The notes under the pieces: generated by a model
What the model was told of the DNA's origin: nothing
Database searches by the model: none
What the model saw: only the letters and a program-made list of their open reading frames with translations
Position numbers and translations under genes: made by a program
Assembly: GCF_021533195.1 (NCBI RefSeq)
Contig: NZ_JAJNKB010000002.1
Location: 682,001-746,000 of the forward strand
Length of the DNA: 64,000 nt
DNA from: Portibacter marinus
GTDB taxonomy: Bacteria; Bacteroidota; Bacteroidia; Chitinophagales; Saprospiraceae
Direction of reading: 5' to 3'
In this document: piece by piece, positions 45,655-54,579 of the stretch
How the letters are laid out: every line of letters starts with the position of its first letter
Position numbering within the stretch: position 1 is the first letter of the stretch

Positions 45655-47016
45655 TTATAATCTAATGGTGTCTGAAGGCAGCATGGATAGGGTGAAATTA
45701 CCCGAGAAAACTATGGTGCCGTTTGCCAGAGAGTCAATGGTTGCTTGAGTATCATAAGCATAGATTCTTTCTAATTGTTTGTGCGATTGTAACTCCTGAA
45801 GCTGGGCGTCACCTATGTTAGTACCACTTAAATTCAGATAAACCAATTGACCAGTTTTATTCAATAATCCCATGTCGATGCTTCTCAAATCAGTGTCGTC
45901 CAGATAAAGCTTCATCAGATTGGACATATTTTCAACAATTGTAAAGAGTTTCGAAGCATTCCTGGTATCGCTCAATTTCAGGTGAACGATGTTTGGTGCA
46001 ATCTGCGCCAGCAGGTCAATTTGATCGTCCGTCAATGAATCGATATTCACAAAATCAATTTCCAGAAATGGACTATCTTCTCCAGCTGGCAACACCACCA
46101 CTTTGTCTCGCTTTAGCTGATTGATAATTTCCACATCAGCTTCTGCCACTTCCGTTTCGGGTAAATTGGCGGGAATGTTCTTTCGATCATCTACCGGTTG
46201 AGCACTTTCTTCAATCATTTTTGTCATCACAGGAATCATTTTTTCGTGATCAGGTATTTGATTGACCTTCATATCAAATGCTGAGCCATTTTCAATCCAC
46301 CATTTTAATGTTTTCAGTTGCTGCTCTGTCAATTGCGATTTGGTATCAGGAGGCATGTGTTTGTCATGGCTCATGGGCAGTTCAATTCGCCTGATTAATT
46401 CTCCATCAGCGGTCAGTAACTCATTACCTGATTTGCCGTTTTCCTGCAAGTGTTCAGGCGTATCCATGCGCAGTTTGCCTTTAATTTTATTCGGTCCGTG
46501 ACACGAAACACATTTATTGTCCAATAATGGAGAGACAATGTCATGGTAAATATCAGCTTGCTCAACATTTTGTACTTCAAATTCAAGTGGCTTTTCATCT
46601 GCATAAGCAATGAGGCCTGGATTAAGAAAACCTTCACCATGAGTCAGACTTCCTCCTAAATGTCCTGTTACCATGATGGAAGCAGCAACAACAAGTGATG
46701 CATATTTTCTAAAATTAGCCAGTCCGGAGACACTCATTAAAAAAGTTACACTCGCAAGCAAGGCTGTTACGATACCTGCCCAGAAATGATCATTGGTTTC
46801 AGCTGAAGTATAGTCATAACCGCCTGCCAGGATGTTTCCGGTTATGCAAGCAAAAATAGCAGAGATAGCTCCTACAAAATAAATAACTTTAAAAACTGAA
46901 TCAGGAACTTTAATCTCTTTAATGAGATGTACCCATTCGAGAATCACTACCATCAATAATATCCCTATCGGAAGATGGAGTATCAAAATATGCATTCGAC
47001 CTAGAAAATCAACCAT
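45655..47016 (-). CDS. DUF2231-type membrane protein with planctomycete-type cytochrome c domain
   Basis: A 453-residue protein. Four N-terminal helices (about residues 8-125) match the DUF2231-like membrane domain. A PSCyt1-type cytochrome c domain follows with CVSCHG at residues 169-174 and the later MSHDKHMPPD. The C-terminal ~170 residues resemble leucine-rich repeats (LVYLNLSGTNIGDAQLQELQSHKQL). It is the last gene of a four-gene set with DUF1553 and DUF1501 proteins; its start overlaps the previous gene by 8 bases. It probably links periplasmic oxidation to the membrane, but no substrate is known. Confidence 0.87.
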   Translation of the reverse strand: MVDFLGRMHILILHLPIGILLMVVILEWVHLIKEIKVPDSVFKVIYFVGAISAIFACITGNILAGGYDYTSAETNDHFWAGIVTALLASVTFLMSVSGLANFRKYASLVVAASIMVTGHLGGSLTHGEGFLNPGLIAYADEKPLEFEVQNVEQADIYHDIVSPLLDNKCVSCHGPNKIKGKLRMDTPEHLQENGKSGNELLTADGELIRRIELPMSHDKHMPPDTKSQLTEQQLKTLKWWIENGSAFDMKVNQIPDHEKMIPVMTKMIEESAQPVDDRKNIPANLPETEVAEADVEIINQLKRDKVVVLPAGEDSPFLEIDFVNIDSLTDDQIDLLAQIAPNIVHLKLSDTRNASKLFTIVENMSNLMKLYLDDTDLRSIDMGLLNKTGQLVYLNLSGTNIGDAQLQELQSHKQLERIYAYDTQATIDSLANGTIVFSGNFTLSMLPSDTIRL

Positions 47017-47920
47017 ATCTCTCCTTCCACATTTTCATCATCATAACATTCATATCCCATACCTCTGCAAGTGGTTTTCCAGTGTCTGGATGGGTCCACA
47101 TATAAGGTGGAGGTCCAAACTCAGTGGTCATGGTTAAAGCCGCTCCTTTTTTAGCCTTTTCATCAACAATTCGATCCCACCATGCAAAATGAGCTTTGAC
47201 CGCATTTTCATAGTGTTCTGATGAAGGATTGGGAATTTGAGGAGCTTCCTGAAATCCAACTCTGGAATGAACATGTCTGGTTCTTGACAATGCCAAATCT
47301 ACTCTTTCTTTTTGATCACCAAGCAATGACTCATGCACCACCGTCCAGTGTGAAATATCAAGGGTCAAAAAGAGCTGATCGTATGCTTTCAAAAATTGCT
47401 CAGCAGTAACAGCATTGAATAAAATTCGTCCACGATGTGATTCATGGTGAATGGGAATGCCCGTTTCAGATTCTTTCGCTATACTGTGCTCTATAAACAA
47501 GCTATTTTCTTCAAAAGTGAAATAGTCTTTTCCAGCATGACAATTGATAAAGGAAGGTTCACATTCTAAGGCATTGGAAATGGAGTCTTTATAGCTCTGC
47601 AAATGGGCCTCCGGACTATCGCCATTGTTCCCTGCTAAAAGCCCTAGTTTTAGCCCATGATCTTTAGCAACGTTCACCAGATTCTTTCTGGCTTCAATCT
47701 CTGCAGGGACCCACACCTCGATACCATCATACCCCAGCGCTTTGGATTGACTACAAAACGATTCAAGACTGCCCCCAAAACCCCATTTGGTATTATAAAT
47801 CTCAATGTGGTCAAGTTTGTTGCCTTGATACTCTGGTAAGAATTTAAAAAATGTAAACATTGGCATACCACCCAAAACCACTGCGGAATTTTGCAGAAAT
47901 CTCCTCCTATCTATATTCAT
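47009..47920 (-). CDS. Tat-exported sugar phosphate isomerase/epimerase-like TIM barrel
   Basis: A 303-residue protein with a twin-arginine signal (IDRRRFLQNSAVVLGGMP). The body is a xylose isomerase-like TIM barrel (YDGIEVWVPAEIEARKNL, FINCHAGKDYF, LFLTLDISHW, RHVHSRVGFQEAPQIP) with the His/Asp/Glu residues that bind metal in that family. The ATG at 47920 is preferred; the upstream TTG is an extra codon. It starts on the last base of the upstream gene's stop (TGATG). Periplasmic location and company of DUF1501/DUF1553 proteins suggest a sugar or polyol modification pathway; substrate unknown. Confidence 0.9.
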   Translation of the reverse strand: MNIDRRRFLQNSAVVLGGMPMFTFFKFLPEYQGNKLDHIEIYNTKWGFGGSLESFCSQSKALGYDGIEVWVPAEIEARKNLVNVAKDHGLKLGLLAGNNGDSPEAHLQSYKDSISNALECEPSFINCHAGKDYFTFEENSLFIEHSIAKESETGIPIHHESHRGRILFNAVTAEQFLKAYDQLFLTLDISHWTVVHESLLGDQKERVDLALSRTRHVHSRVGFQEAPQIPNPSSEHYENAVKAHFAWWDRIVDEKAKKGAALTMTTEFGPPPYMWTHPDTGKPLAEVWDMNVMMMKMWKERYG

Positions 47921-49398
47921 CAAGCTATGATTTTTTTAATGACATGACCTTCCACATCTGTGAGGCGGAAAGGTCTACCTTGAAAATCAAAGGTAAATTT
48001 TTCATGGTCAAAGCCTAGTTGATTTAAAATGGTTGCATGTACGTCATGAATGGAAGATTTTTCGCTGACTACATCGTATCCAATTTCATCCGTCTCGCCA
48101 TAGCTTGCCCCTTTCTTAATCCCACCTCCTGCCATCCAAATGGTAAATGCAGAAGGGTGATGATCTCTTCCCTTATAAATCTGCTTTACTCCATTTCTGT
48201 TTTCCTGCATTGGTGTACGTCCAAATTCTCCGCCCCAAATCACCAGCGTTTCATCCAACAATCCTCTTTGCTTCAAATCGAGTAATAGGGCAGCCACTGG
48301 CTTATCGGTTTCACGGCACTTATTGATGAAACCTAATTCTAAAGCACCCATTCTCGATACGCCATGAGAGTCCCATCCCCAATCAAACAATTGGATAAAG
48401 CGAACGCCTTTTTCGACCAACTTCCTGGCCAGCAATGCGTTGTTTGCGAATGACTCTTTTCCTGGTTGTGTGCCATATAATTCATGGATGTACTCAGGTT
48501 CCGTTGAGATGTCCATCACCTCCGGTACAGACATTTGCATCCTGTAAGCCATCTCATATTGAGCGATTCTGGCAACGGTTTCGGGATCATTGAATTCTTC
48601 GTAAGTCAACGCATTCACATCATTGATGGCGTCGATAGATTTCTTGCGGATGTTTCTGGGCATTTCTTCGGGGTCATTGAGAAATAGGACTGGGTCACCA
48701 TTGGAACGGCAATGAACACCCTGATATACGGAAGGCAGAAAGCCATTTCCCCATACTTGTTTACCTGCATCCGGATTGGCTCCTCCTGAGGTTAAAACCA
48801 CAAAGCCAGGTAGGTTTTGATTAACAGATCCCAGGCCGTAAGTAGCCCAACTTCCCAGGCTTGGTCTTCCAATAATTGCACTTCCGGTATGCATCATGAT
48901 TTGGGCAGGTGCATGATTAAATTGATCCGTATGCAGCCCTCTGATGAAGGAAACTTCATCTGCCACCTGCTTGAAATGCGGCAGCCGATCTGAAACCCAC
49001 GCTCCTGATTCCCCTACTTGCTCGAATTGAGCCTGGCTTCCCAACATTTTCGGAACTCCTCTGATGAAAGCAAACCTTTTACCTTCTAAAAGAGATGGTG
49101 GACAATCTTGTCCATTTAGCTGGTTTAAAACCGGTTTGTTCTCAAACAATTCAAATTGTGAGGGTGCACCGGCCATGTGTATGTAAATCACTGATTTAGC
49201 CTTGGCGGCAAAGTGTGGGCTCCTTGGACTGAGGGGATTGAGGTCAATGGGTGCTTTGGACACCGTGTTTTGTGTGCATCCAGGTAAAATGGTGTTAAGG
49301 GCAAGTGCCCCCATGCTCAAGCCTGCGGTCTTTAAAAATAACCTTCTCGTATTAAGCTCGCTTTTCTTTAATTTATATTCGTTGATGATCTTTTTCAT
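47920..49398 (-). CDS. DUF1501 family Tat-exported protein (sulfatase-like fold)
   Basis: A 492-residue DUF1501 protein. A Tat signal with an extended N-region (SELNTRRLFLKTAGLSMGALALNTILPGC) is also compatible with a lipid-anchored form. Family motifs are YIHMAGAPSQFELFENKP, RGLHTDQFNHAPAQIMMHTGS, and LDETLVIWGGEFGRTPMQEN followed by GRDHHPSAFTIWMAGGGIKKG. The family is paired with DUF1553/DUF1549 proteins in Planctomycetes and in many Bacteroidota. It starts two bases after the DUF1553 gene ends. Confidence 0.94.
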   Translation of the reverse strand: MKKIINEYKLKKSELNTRRLFLKTAGLSMGALALNTILPGCTQNTVSKAPIDLNPLSPRSPHFAAKAKSVIYIHMAGAPSQFELFENKPVLNQLNGQDCPPSLLEGKRFAFIRGVPKMLGSQAQFEQVGESGAWVSDRLPHFKQVADEVSFIRGLHTDQFNHAPAQIMMHTGSAIIGRPSLGSWATYGLGSVNQNLPGFVVLTSGGANPDAGKQVWGNGFLPSVYQGVHCRSNGDPVLFLNDPEEMPRNIRKKSIDAINDVNALTYEEFNDPETVARIAQYEMAYRMQMSVPEVMDISTEPEYIHELYGTQPGKESFANNALLARKLVEKGVRFIQLFDWGWDSHGVSRMGALELGFINKCRETDKPVAALLLDLKQRGLLDETLVIWGGEFGRTPMQENRNGVKQIYKGRDHHPSAFTIWMAGGGIKKGASYGETDEIGYDVVSEKSSIHDVHATILNQLGFDHEKFTFDFQGRPFRLTDVEGHVIKKIIA

Positions 49399-49400
49399 GC

Positions 49401-52067
49401 TTATTTATTGAGGAAGTCGTCTAAATTAATGATGGCATTTGCTACGGTTAATGCGGCAATTTCTTCTGCATTTTCCCGATTTGAATCTGCTTTGGTCTCC
49501 TCGTAAAGTTGATGTAAAATCGCAAGTTTTTTAGGATGAATTTTCTTATTCATAGCACTGAAGTAGACTTTATCGATTCCCTCTTCCACTGATTTGGCAT
49601 TCAATATTTGTAATCCGATCGCTTCTGAAATCTCTACAAACGCGGGGTCATTTAAAGTAACTAAGGCTTGTAAAGGTGTGTTAGAATCTATTCTTCGTGA
49701 AGTACACAATTGCCTGGAAGCCATATCAAAGGTTTCCATTGCCGGATAAATGGAGGTTCGCTTAATCATCGTATAAATGGCTCTCCGATATCTGTCTTCA
49801 CCTTCACTCATCACCCATTTTTCATTGTTATAAGGCGTGTTCCAAATACCATCGGGTTGATAAGGTTTGACAGGTGGTCCATACATTTTGGGAACCAATA
49901 AATCACTGACAAACAGCGCCTGATCTCTGATCTGTTCCGCTGTCAATCTATTTCTGGGTCCTCTTGAAAGGAATTGGTTATAAGGATCTTTATCAATTTT
50001 CTCTTCTGAAGCCATTGAAGATTGGCGATATGCACTGGAAGCCATGATGGATTTAAGTAACCTCTTTGTCGACCACTCATAGTCGTTGGCAAATTTGTAT
50101 GCCAACTGATCCAGCAAATCCGGGTGTGTTGGTTTGTCTCCTTGTGAACCCAAGTCTTCGACAGTTCGCACGATTCCCATACCAAAGATTTGTTCCCAAA
50201 CTCTGTTCACATATGTTCTTGAGGTCAAGGGGTTAGCTGGACTTGCGATCCACCTGGCGTATCCTAAACGATCCTTTCTGGCACCCTCTTCCATAGGAGG
50301 AAGCACACCTGGCGTACCCGGCTCTACTTTCGCAGCATGAATTTGCCAGTTACCCCGGTCAAACACGAAAGTCTTTCTTTGACGGTCTTCCGGATTTTCG
50401 GTCATAATCAAAGTGCTTTCATGATTGCCATTTACCAATGACTCAAACTGTTTCCACATGGCTGTCCTTTCCTGAGAAGGGTTACCTGGAAAGGCTTCAC
50501 CGAAATAAAACCAGTTCACAGATAGTCCTCTATCCATATCGGGGCTCAACTGATTGCTGCTGTATTTAAAATAGATATCGTGATATCCCTCTGTTTCTGG
50601 TAAATCGATTTCAACCAGTTCATATCCTTGTGATTTGCGGTTAAATTTTTGCTCAGCTAATAATTCACCATCCAAACTATCTTTGAATATGCTTAAACGG
50701 CCATTGTGGACATGGGAATATAAATTGATCCACATGACTTCTTTACCTGATAAATTGACATCGGGAATCCTTGCTGTCCCATTTTGTCTAAATCCAAGAT
50801 ACTTAGTGTCATACAAGGCAGCGTTTACCAGTTCATCCGTTTCGATAGAATAGATGATGGGTTGGGAAACATAGACAAAGTCTTTTAATTCAGCGGCTTT
50901 TTCTTCTTCGTCAACTGTTTCTATCCAATTGGTTAGCTTTTGTAGTTGCTGCTCATCTAATGAGTCAAGGAAGTTGAGAAGTGGATAATCTTTTTCTGTA
51001 TCAGCATCTCTTGTATTATTGAAGAAAGCATAGGATTCATAGTAATCTTCATGAGGAAAAGGGTCATATGGATGACCGTGGCATTGGACACAAGCCATAG
51101 TGGTTCCCAATATTCCTTCCCAGGTAGTGTTGACACGATCCATGACAGCTTTGACACGATATTCCTCATTATCTGTTCCACCTTCATCGTTAGTCGGTGT
51201 GTTTCTGTGAAATCCTGTAGCGATCAACTGATCTTGAGAAGGGTTTTCAAGCATATCACCTGCCAGCTGCTCAATGATAAAGTCGTCATAAGGTTTGTCT
51301 TGATTGAATGATCGAATCAAATAATCTCTATATCGCCATATGTCCCGGGATCTATCCTTTTCAAAGCCCTTGCTATCTGCATATCTGGCGACATCTAACC
51401 ACATTGATGCCCATTTTTCTCCAAATGAGGGCATGGATAACAAGCGATCAATTAAATCCTCGTACGATAGTTCATCTTCCAGAAAAGCTTGCTGTACATC
51501 AGCAGGTGCTGGCATACCAATCAAGTCAAAGGATACTCTTCTTAGCAAGTCAGATTTTTCAGCAGAAGCATTTTGCTTGAGGTCCAATTCCGAGAGTTTT
51601 TGGTCGATGGCAATGTCAATAAAACTCTTTTCGTTTTGGCTTCCCATTTGCAACACCTCCGGCTCTTTTGTTAAAGGTTTATAGGCCCAGTGAAGTCCCC
51701 ATTGAGCACCTTGGTCCACCCATTTGGTAAGAATATTGATCTCTTCCTGTGTCAAAGGTTCTCCGCCGAGCGGCATTCTCTCTTCAGGATCCTTTAATGT
51801 CAATCTCCTGATGAATTCACTCTCGCTTGCTGAGCCTGGAATAATGGCCGGCTTTTCTGACTCTGTTTCTGACAGGGCAAGATCCCTGGATAAAAGACTG
51901 AATCCAGCACTTTGTTTGACGCCACCATGGCAAGAAATACACTTTCTGTTCAAGATGGGTTTAACATCGGTATTATAGTCGACAGGCTCTGTAAATAAAG
52001 AACAATTACCTGTTAATAATACGATAGCCCCTAATGCTATGCACCAAATGATATCTTTCGGCTTCAT
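49401..52067 (-). CDS. PSCyt1-DUF1549-DUF1553 lipoprotein
   Basis: An 888-residue protein. The lipoprotein signal ends at Cys22 (LLTGNCSLF). A cytochrome c motif CISCHGG is at residues 43-49. The DUF1549 region has RRVSFDLIGMPAP and WLDVARYADSKG. A lectin/carbohydrate-binding-like middle segment is followed by the DUF1553 region (RLGYARWIASPANPLTSRTYVNRVWEQIFG, NTPLQALVTLNDPAF). It is the first gene of the four-gene set and pairs with the adjacent DUF1501 protein. The haem and periplasmic location suggest oxidation of a carbohydrate-related substrate; the reaction is not established. Confidence 0.93.
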   Translation of the reverse strand: MKPKDIIWCIALGAIVLLTGNCSLFTEPVDYNTDVKPILNRKCISCHGGVKQSAGFSLLSRDLALSETESEKPAIIPGSASESEFIRRLTLKDPEERMPLGGEPLTQEEINILTKWVDQGAQWGLHWAYKPLTKEPEVLQMGSQNEKSFIDIAIDQKLSELDLKQNASAEKSDLLRRVSFDLIGMPAPADVQQAFLEDELSYEDLIDRLLSMPSFGEKWASMWLDVARYADSKGFEKDRSRDIWRYRDYLIRSFNQDKPYDDFIIEQLAGDMLENPSQDQLIATGFHRNTPTNDEGGTDNEEYRVKAVMDRVNTTWEGILGTTMACVQCHGHPYDPFPHEDYYESYAFFNNTRDADTEKDYPLLNFLDSLDEQQLQKLTNWIETVDEEEKAAELKDFVYVSQPIIYSIETDELVNAALYDTKYLGFRQNGTARIPDVNLSGKEVMWINLYSHVHNGRLSIFKDSLDGELLAEQKFNRKSQGYELVEIDLPETEGYHDIYFKYSSNQLSPDMDRGLSVNWFYFGEAFPGNPSQERTAMWKQFESLVNGNHESTLIMTENPEDRQRKTFVFDRGNWQIHAAKVEPGTPGVLPPMEEGARKDRLGYARWIASPANPLTSRTYVNRVWEQIFGMGIVRTVEDLGSQGDKPTHPDLLDQLAYKFANDYEWSTKRLLKSIMASSAYRQSSMASEEKIDKDPYNQFLSRGPRNRLTAEQIRDQALFVSDLLVPKMYGPPVKPYQPDGIWNTPYNNEKWVMSEGEDRYRRAIYTMIKRTSIYPAMETFDMASRQLCTSRRIDSNTPLQALVTLNDPAFVEISEAIGLQILNAKSVEEGIDKVYFSAMNKKIHPKKLAILHQLYEETKADSNRENAEEIAALTVANAIINLDDFLNK

Positions 52068-52172
52068 GATTGGAAGATATAAAAAATCAGTTAGATGAAG
52101 ATTTGCTTAGTACTATTTTCCATGTTATAAGTGAAATAGTCAATATTTATTGTCTTTGATAGCAGGAAAATT

Positions 52173-52186
52173 GTTGCATATGCAAC
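52173..52186. promoter_or_regulatory. 14-bp palindrome upstream of the fumarylacetoacetase gene
   Basis: GTTGCATATGCAAC is a perfect palindrome 40 bases upstream of the fumarylacetoacetase ATG, in the divergent region shared with the DUF1553 gene. A TATTTTTG element (TAnnTTTG type) lies at 52207-52214 on the plus strand. It could be an operator for either gene; the regulator is not in this window. Confidence 0.5.
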
Positions 52187-52225
52187 TAATTTCAAACTTA
52201 TTGCCTTATTTTTGCTTTAAAACAT

Positions 52226-53413
52226 ATGCCACTAATCATACCAGTAGATTCTGATTTTTCAATACACAACCTTCCCTTTGGGGTTTTTTCATTAGGAGAA
52301 GGAGAAAAACGTATTGGTATTGCTGTCGGTGAACATATTTTCGATTTGACCCATGCAGTAGAAAAGGGTTGGTTTTCAAATATAAGTAAAGAAACGGTCC
52401 AAACCGGATCATTGAATGCGTTAATAGGACAGGGAAAAGAGATTACCGGTAACATTAGAAAAACTATACAATCTGCGGTCAAAAATGGAACAGATCTTTC
52501 TGCATATCTCCTGCTTCAAAGTGATGTTCGCATGCATCTTCCTGTAAAGGTGGGTGATTATACAGATTTTTACTCCAGTGAAGAACATGCTAAAAATGTA
52601 GGCAAACTATACCGTGATCCGGAAAACGCTCTGATGCCTAATTGGAAGCATCTTCCTGTAGCCTACCATGGAAGGTCTTCATCTATCATTGTGAGTGGAA
52701 CATCTGTAAAAAGACCTTCAGGTCAGATTAAAACGACTGAAATGGAAAGACCTGTCTTTGGTCCGACCAGGGCGTTAGATTTTGAACTGGAGACAGGGTT
52801 TATCATAGGGAAGAATAACTCAATGGGTAGTCCTGTCTCAACGTCTGAGGCTTCGGAATACATATTTGGAATGGTTTTGCTTAATGATTGGTCCGCTCGA
52901 GATATTCAAAAGTGGGAATACGTACCTTTGGGACCATTTTTAGGTAAGAATTTTGCCACCTCCATTTCTCCGTGGGTGGTCACGTACGAAGCTTTACAAC
53001 CTTTCAATGTTGCCGGACCCATTCAACAACCAAAAGTATTGCCATATTTGGAATTTGAAGGCGATAAGAACATTGACATTAATCTCCAAGTTAATATCAA
53101 TGGTACGACGGTTTCGAGATCCAATTTTAAATACATGTACTGGAATATGGAGCAACAGGTGGCACATCACACTATAAATGGTTGCCCGCTAAGAATAGGC
53201 GATCTAATGGGCTCCGGAACCATCAGTGGCAAAGATGAAAATGCCTTGGGATCACTACTGGAAATGACTCATGGCGGAAAAAAACATGTGGAACTAGATG
53301 ATGGAAGCCAAAGAAAGTTTCTGGAAGACGGAGACGAAGTGGTAATTTCTGGATTTTGTGAAAAAGAAGGAATAAGAGTAGGATTTGGTGAGGTAAGAGG
53401 TCAAATAATTTAA
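52226..53413 (+). CDS. fahA: Fumarylacetoacetase
   Basis: A 395-residue enzyme of tyrosine/homogentisate breakdown that hydrolyses fumarylacetoacetate to fumarate and acetoacetate. Catalytic-region motifs are DYTDFYSSEEHAKNVGKLYR, NWKHLPVAYHGRSSSIIVSG, the metal-binding FELETGFIIGKNN, NDWSARDIQKWEYVPLGPF, and LMGSGTISGK. Length is close to that of animal and bacterial FAH. The flavin reductase-like gene follows four bases after its stop. Other homogentisate genes are not in the window. Confidence 0.96.
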   Translation: MPLIIPVDSDFSIHNLPFGVFSLGEGEKRIGIAVGEHIFDLTHAVEKGWFSNISKETVQTGSLNALIGQGKEITGNIRKTIQSAVKNGTDLSAYLLLQSDVRMHLPVKVGDYTDFYSSEEHAKNVGKLYRDPENALMPNWKHLPVAYHGRSSSIIVSGTSVKRPSGQIKTTEMERPVFGPTRALDFELETGFIIGKNNSMGSPVSTSEASEYIFGMVLLNDWSARDIQKWEYVPLGPFLGKNFATSISPWVVTYEALQPFNVAGPIQQPKVLPYLEFEGDKNIDINLQVNINGTTVSRSNFKYMYWNMEQQVAHHTINGCPLRIGDLMGSGTISGKDENALGSLLEMTHGGKKHVELDDGSQRKFLEDGDEVVISGFCEKEGIRVGFGEVRGQII

Positions 53414-53416
53414 GAA

Positions 53417-54277
53417 ATGAAGACAATAGATTTTGAAAGTGAAGGGAACAGACAGGCATATGCATTATTATCCAGTGCGATTGCACCCAGGCCCATTGCC
53501 TTTGCAAGTACAATCGACCAAGAGGGTAGGGTCAATTTAAGTCCATTCAGTTTTTTCAACGTTTTCGGGGCGAATCCACCTACTTTGGTTTTTGCGCCAG
53601 TACGGAGCGCAAGATCGATGCAGGATAAGGATACGCTTTTAAATGTCAAAGAAGTACCAGAAGTGGCCATAAGCATGGTCACTTATTCAATGGTAGAACA
53701 GATGTCTCTTGCCAGTACTGCCTATGAAAAGGGTGTTAATGAGTACAGAAAATCAGGCTTTCACGAAGTTCCCAGTGAAAAGATAAAGCCACCCTATGTT
53801 AAAGAAAGCCCTGCCTCATTTGAATGTAGGGTAGTGCAGATTATTGAAACCGGTCCAGAAGGAGGCGCTGGCAGTCTGGTGATATGTGAAGTATTGGTAG
53901 CACATGTCGATGAAGACTTCATGAAACCTGAAGGTGTATTAGATGCTGAGAAATTGGATCTTGTGGGGAGGATGGGTGAAAATTGGTACTGCAGAGCTAA
54001 TGGTGAAGCACTGTTTGAAGTAGAAAAGCCCATTCGGAAAAAGGGGATAGGTGTAGATGCTTTGCCGGATTTTATCAAGGAAAGTACAATCCTTACAGGA
54101 AATCACTTAGGTAAACTTGGTAATCTGGAGCGACTTCCTTCTGACCAAGAAGTTCAAAGTTCAAACATCATGACCAATGATCAGGATAAGGTGCACCAAG
54201 TGGCTAAGCAAATGATTGATGATGGTGAAGTAATGGAAGCGTTGATTCTATTGATGAAAAAAAAGTTGAACGCTTAG
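53417..54277 (+). CDS. Flavin reductase-like FMN-binding protein
   Basis: A 286-residue protein with the flavin reductase-like split-barrel fold: YALLSSAIAPRPIAFASTIDQEGRVNLSPFSFFNVFGANPP, VPEVAISMVTYSM, VRLDRVV-like ESPASFECRVVQI, and VICEVLVAHVD. A C-terminal extension of ~60 residues follows, ending in helical EVMEALILLMKKKLNA. It is transcribed with fumarylacetoacetase, as often seen in Bacteroidota tyrosine-degradation loci. The partner oxygenase or substrate is not known. Confidence 0.9.
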   Translation: MKTIDFESEGNRQAYALLSSAIAPRPIAFASTIDQEGRVNLSPFSFFNVFGANPPTLVFAPVRSARSMQDKDTLLNVKEVPEVAISMVTYSMVEQMSLASTAYEKGVNEYRKSGFHEVPSEKIKPPYVKESPASFECRVVQIIETGPEGGAGSLVICEVLVAHVDEDFMKPEGVLDAEKLDLVGRMGENWYCRANGEALFEVEKPIRKKGIGVDALPDFIKESTILTGNHLGKLGNLERLPSDQEVQSSNIMTNDQDKVHQVAKQMIDDGEVMEALILLMKKKLNA

Positions 54278-54579
54278 TGAAAGAAACTGATTGCATTTTT
54301 CTTCGGTGAAAGGTGCTTTAGACTTTTAATGTTTCTTCCCACTACGACACTTTACTTCTGTTCCTTAAAGACTTCTATTAGTTCACAATACCCATATTCC
54401 TCAAGGTCATTTCATGGACTTTATTTAGAATTGCAGTCTGGCTAAAGGAGGTATTCGTACTTTTGCTTAAGTAACAAGAGTAGCCACACTTCAAATTAGA
54501 ACGCTTTTAAAGCGCTTAGTCCTGGCCTATTTCTAGACAGTAATTGCACATTCTTATTTTATAATGGTGACTAATTCGT
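54278..54579. other. Intergenic region between converging genes, 302 bases
   Basis: No coding frame is seen. The only structure noticed is CGCTTTTAAAGCG at 54502-54514, a 6-1-6 palindrome without a T run. No convincing terminator was found for either converging gene. Confidence 0.5.
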
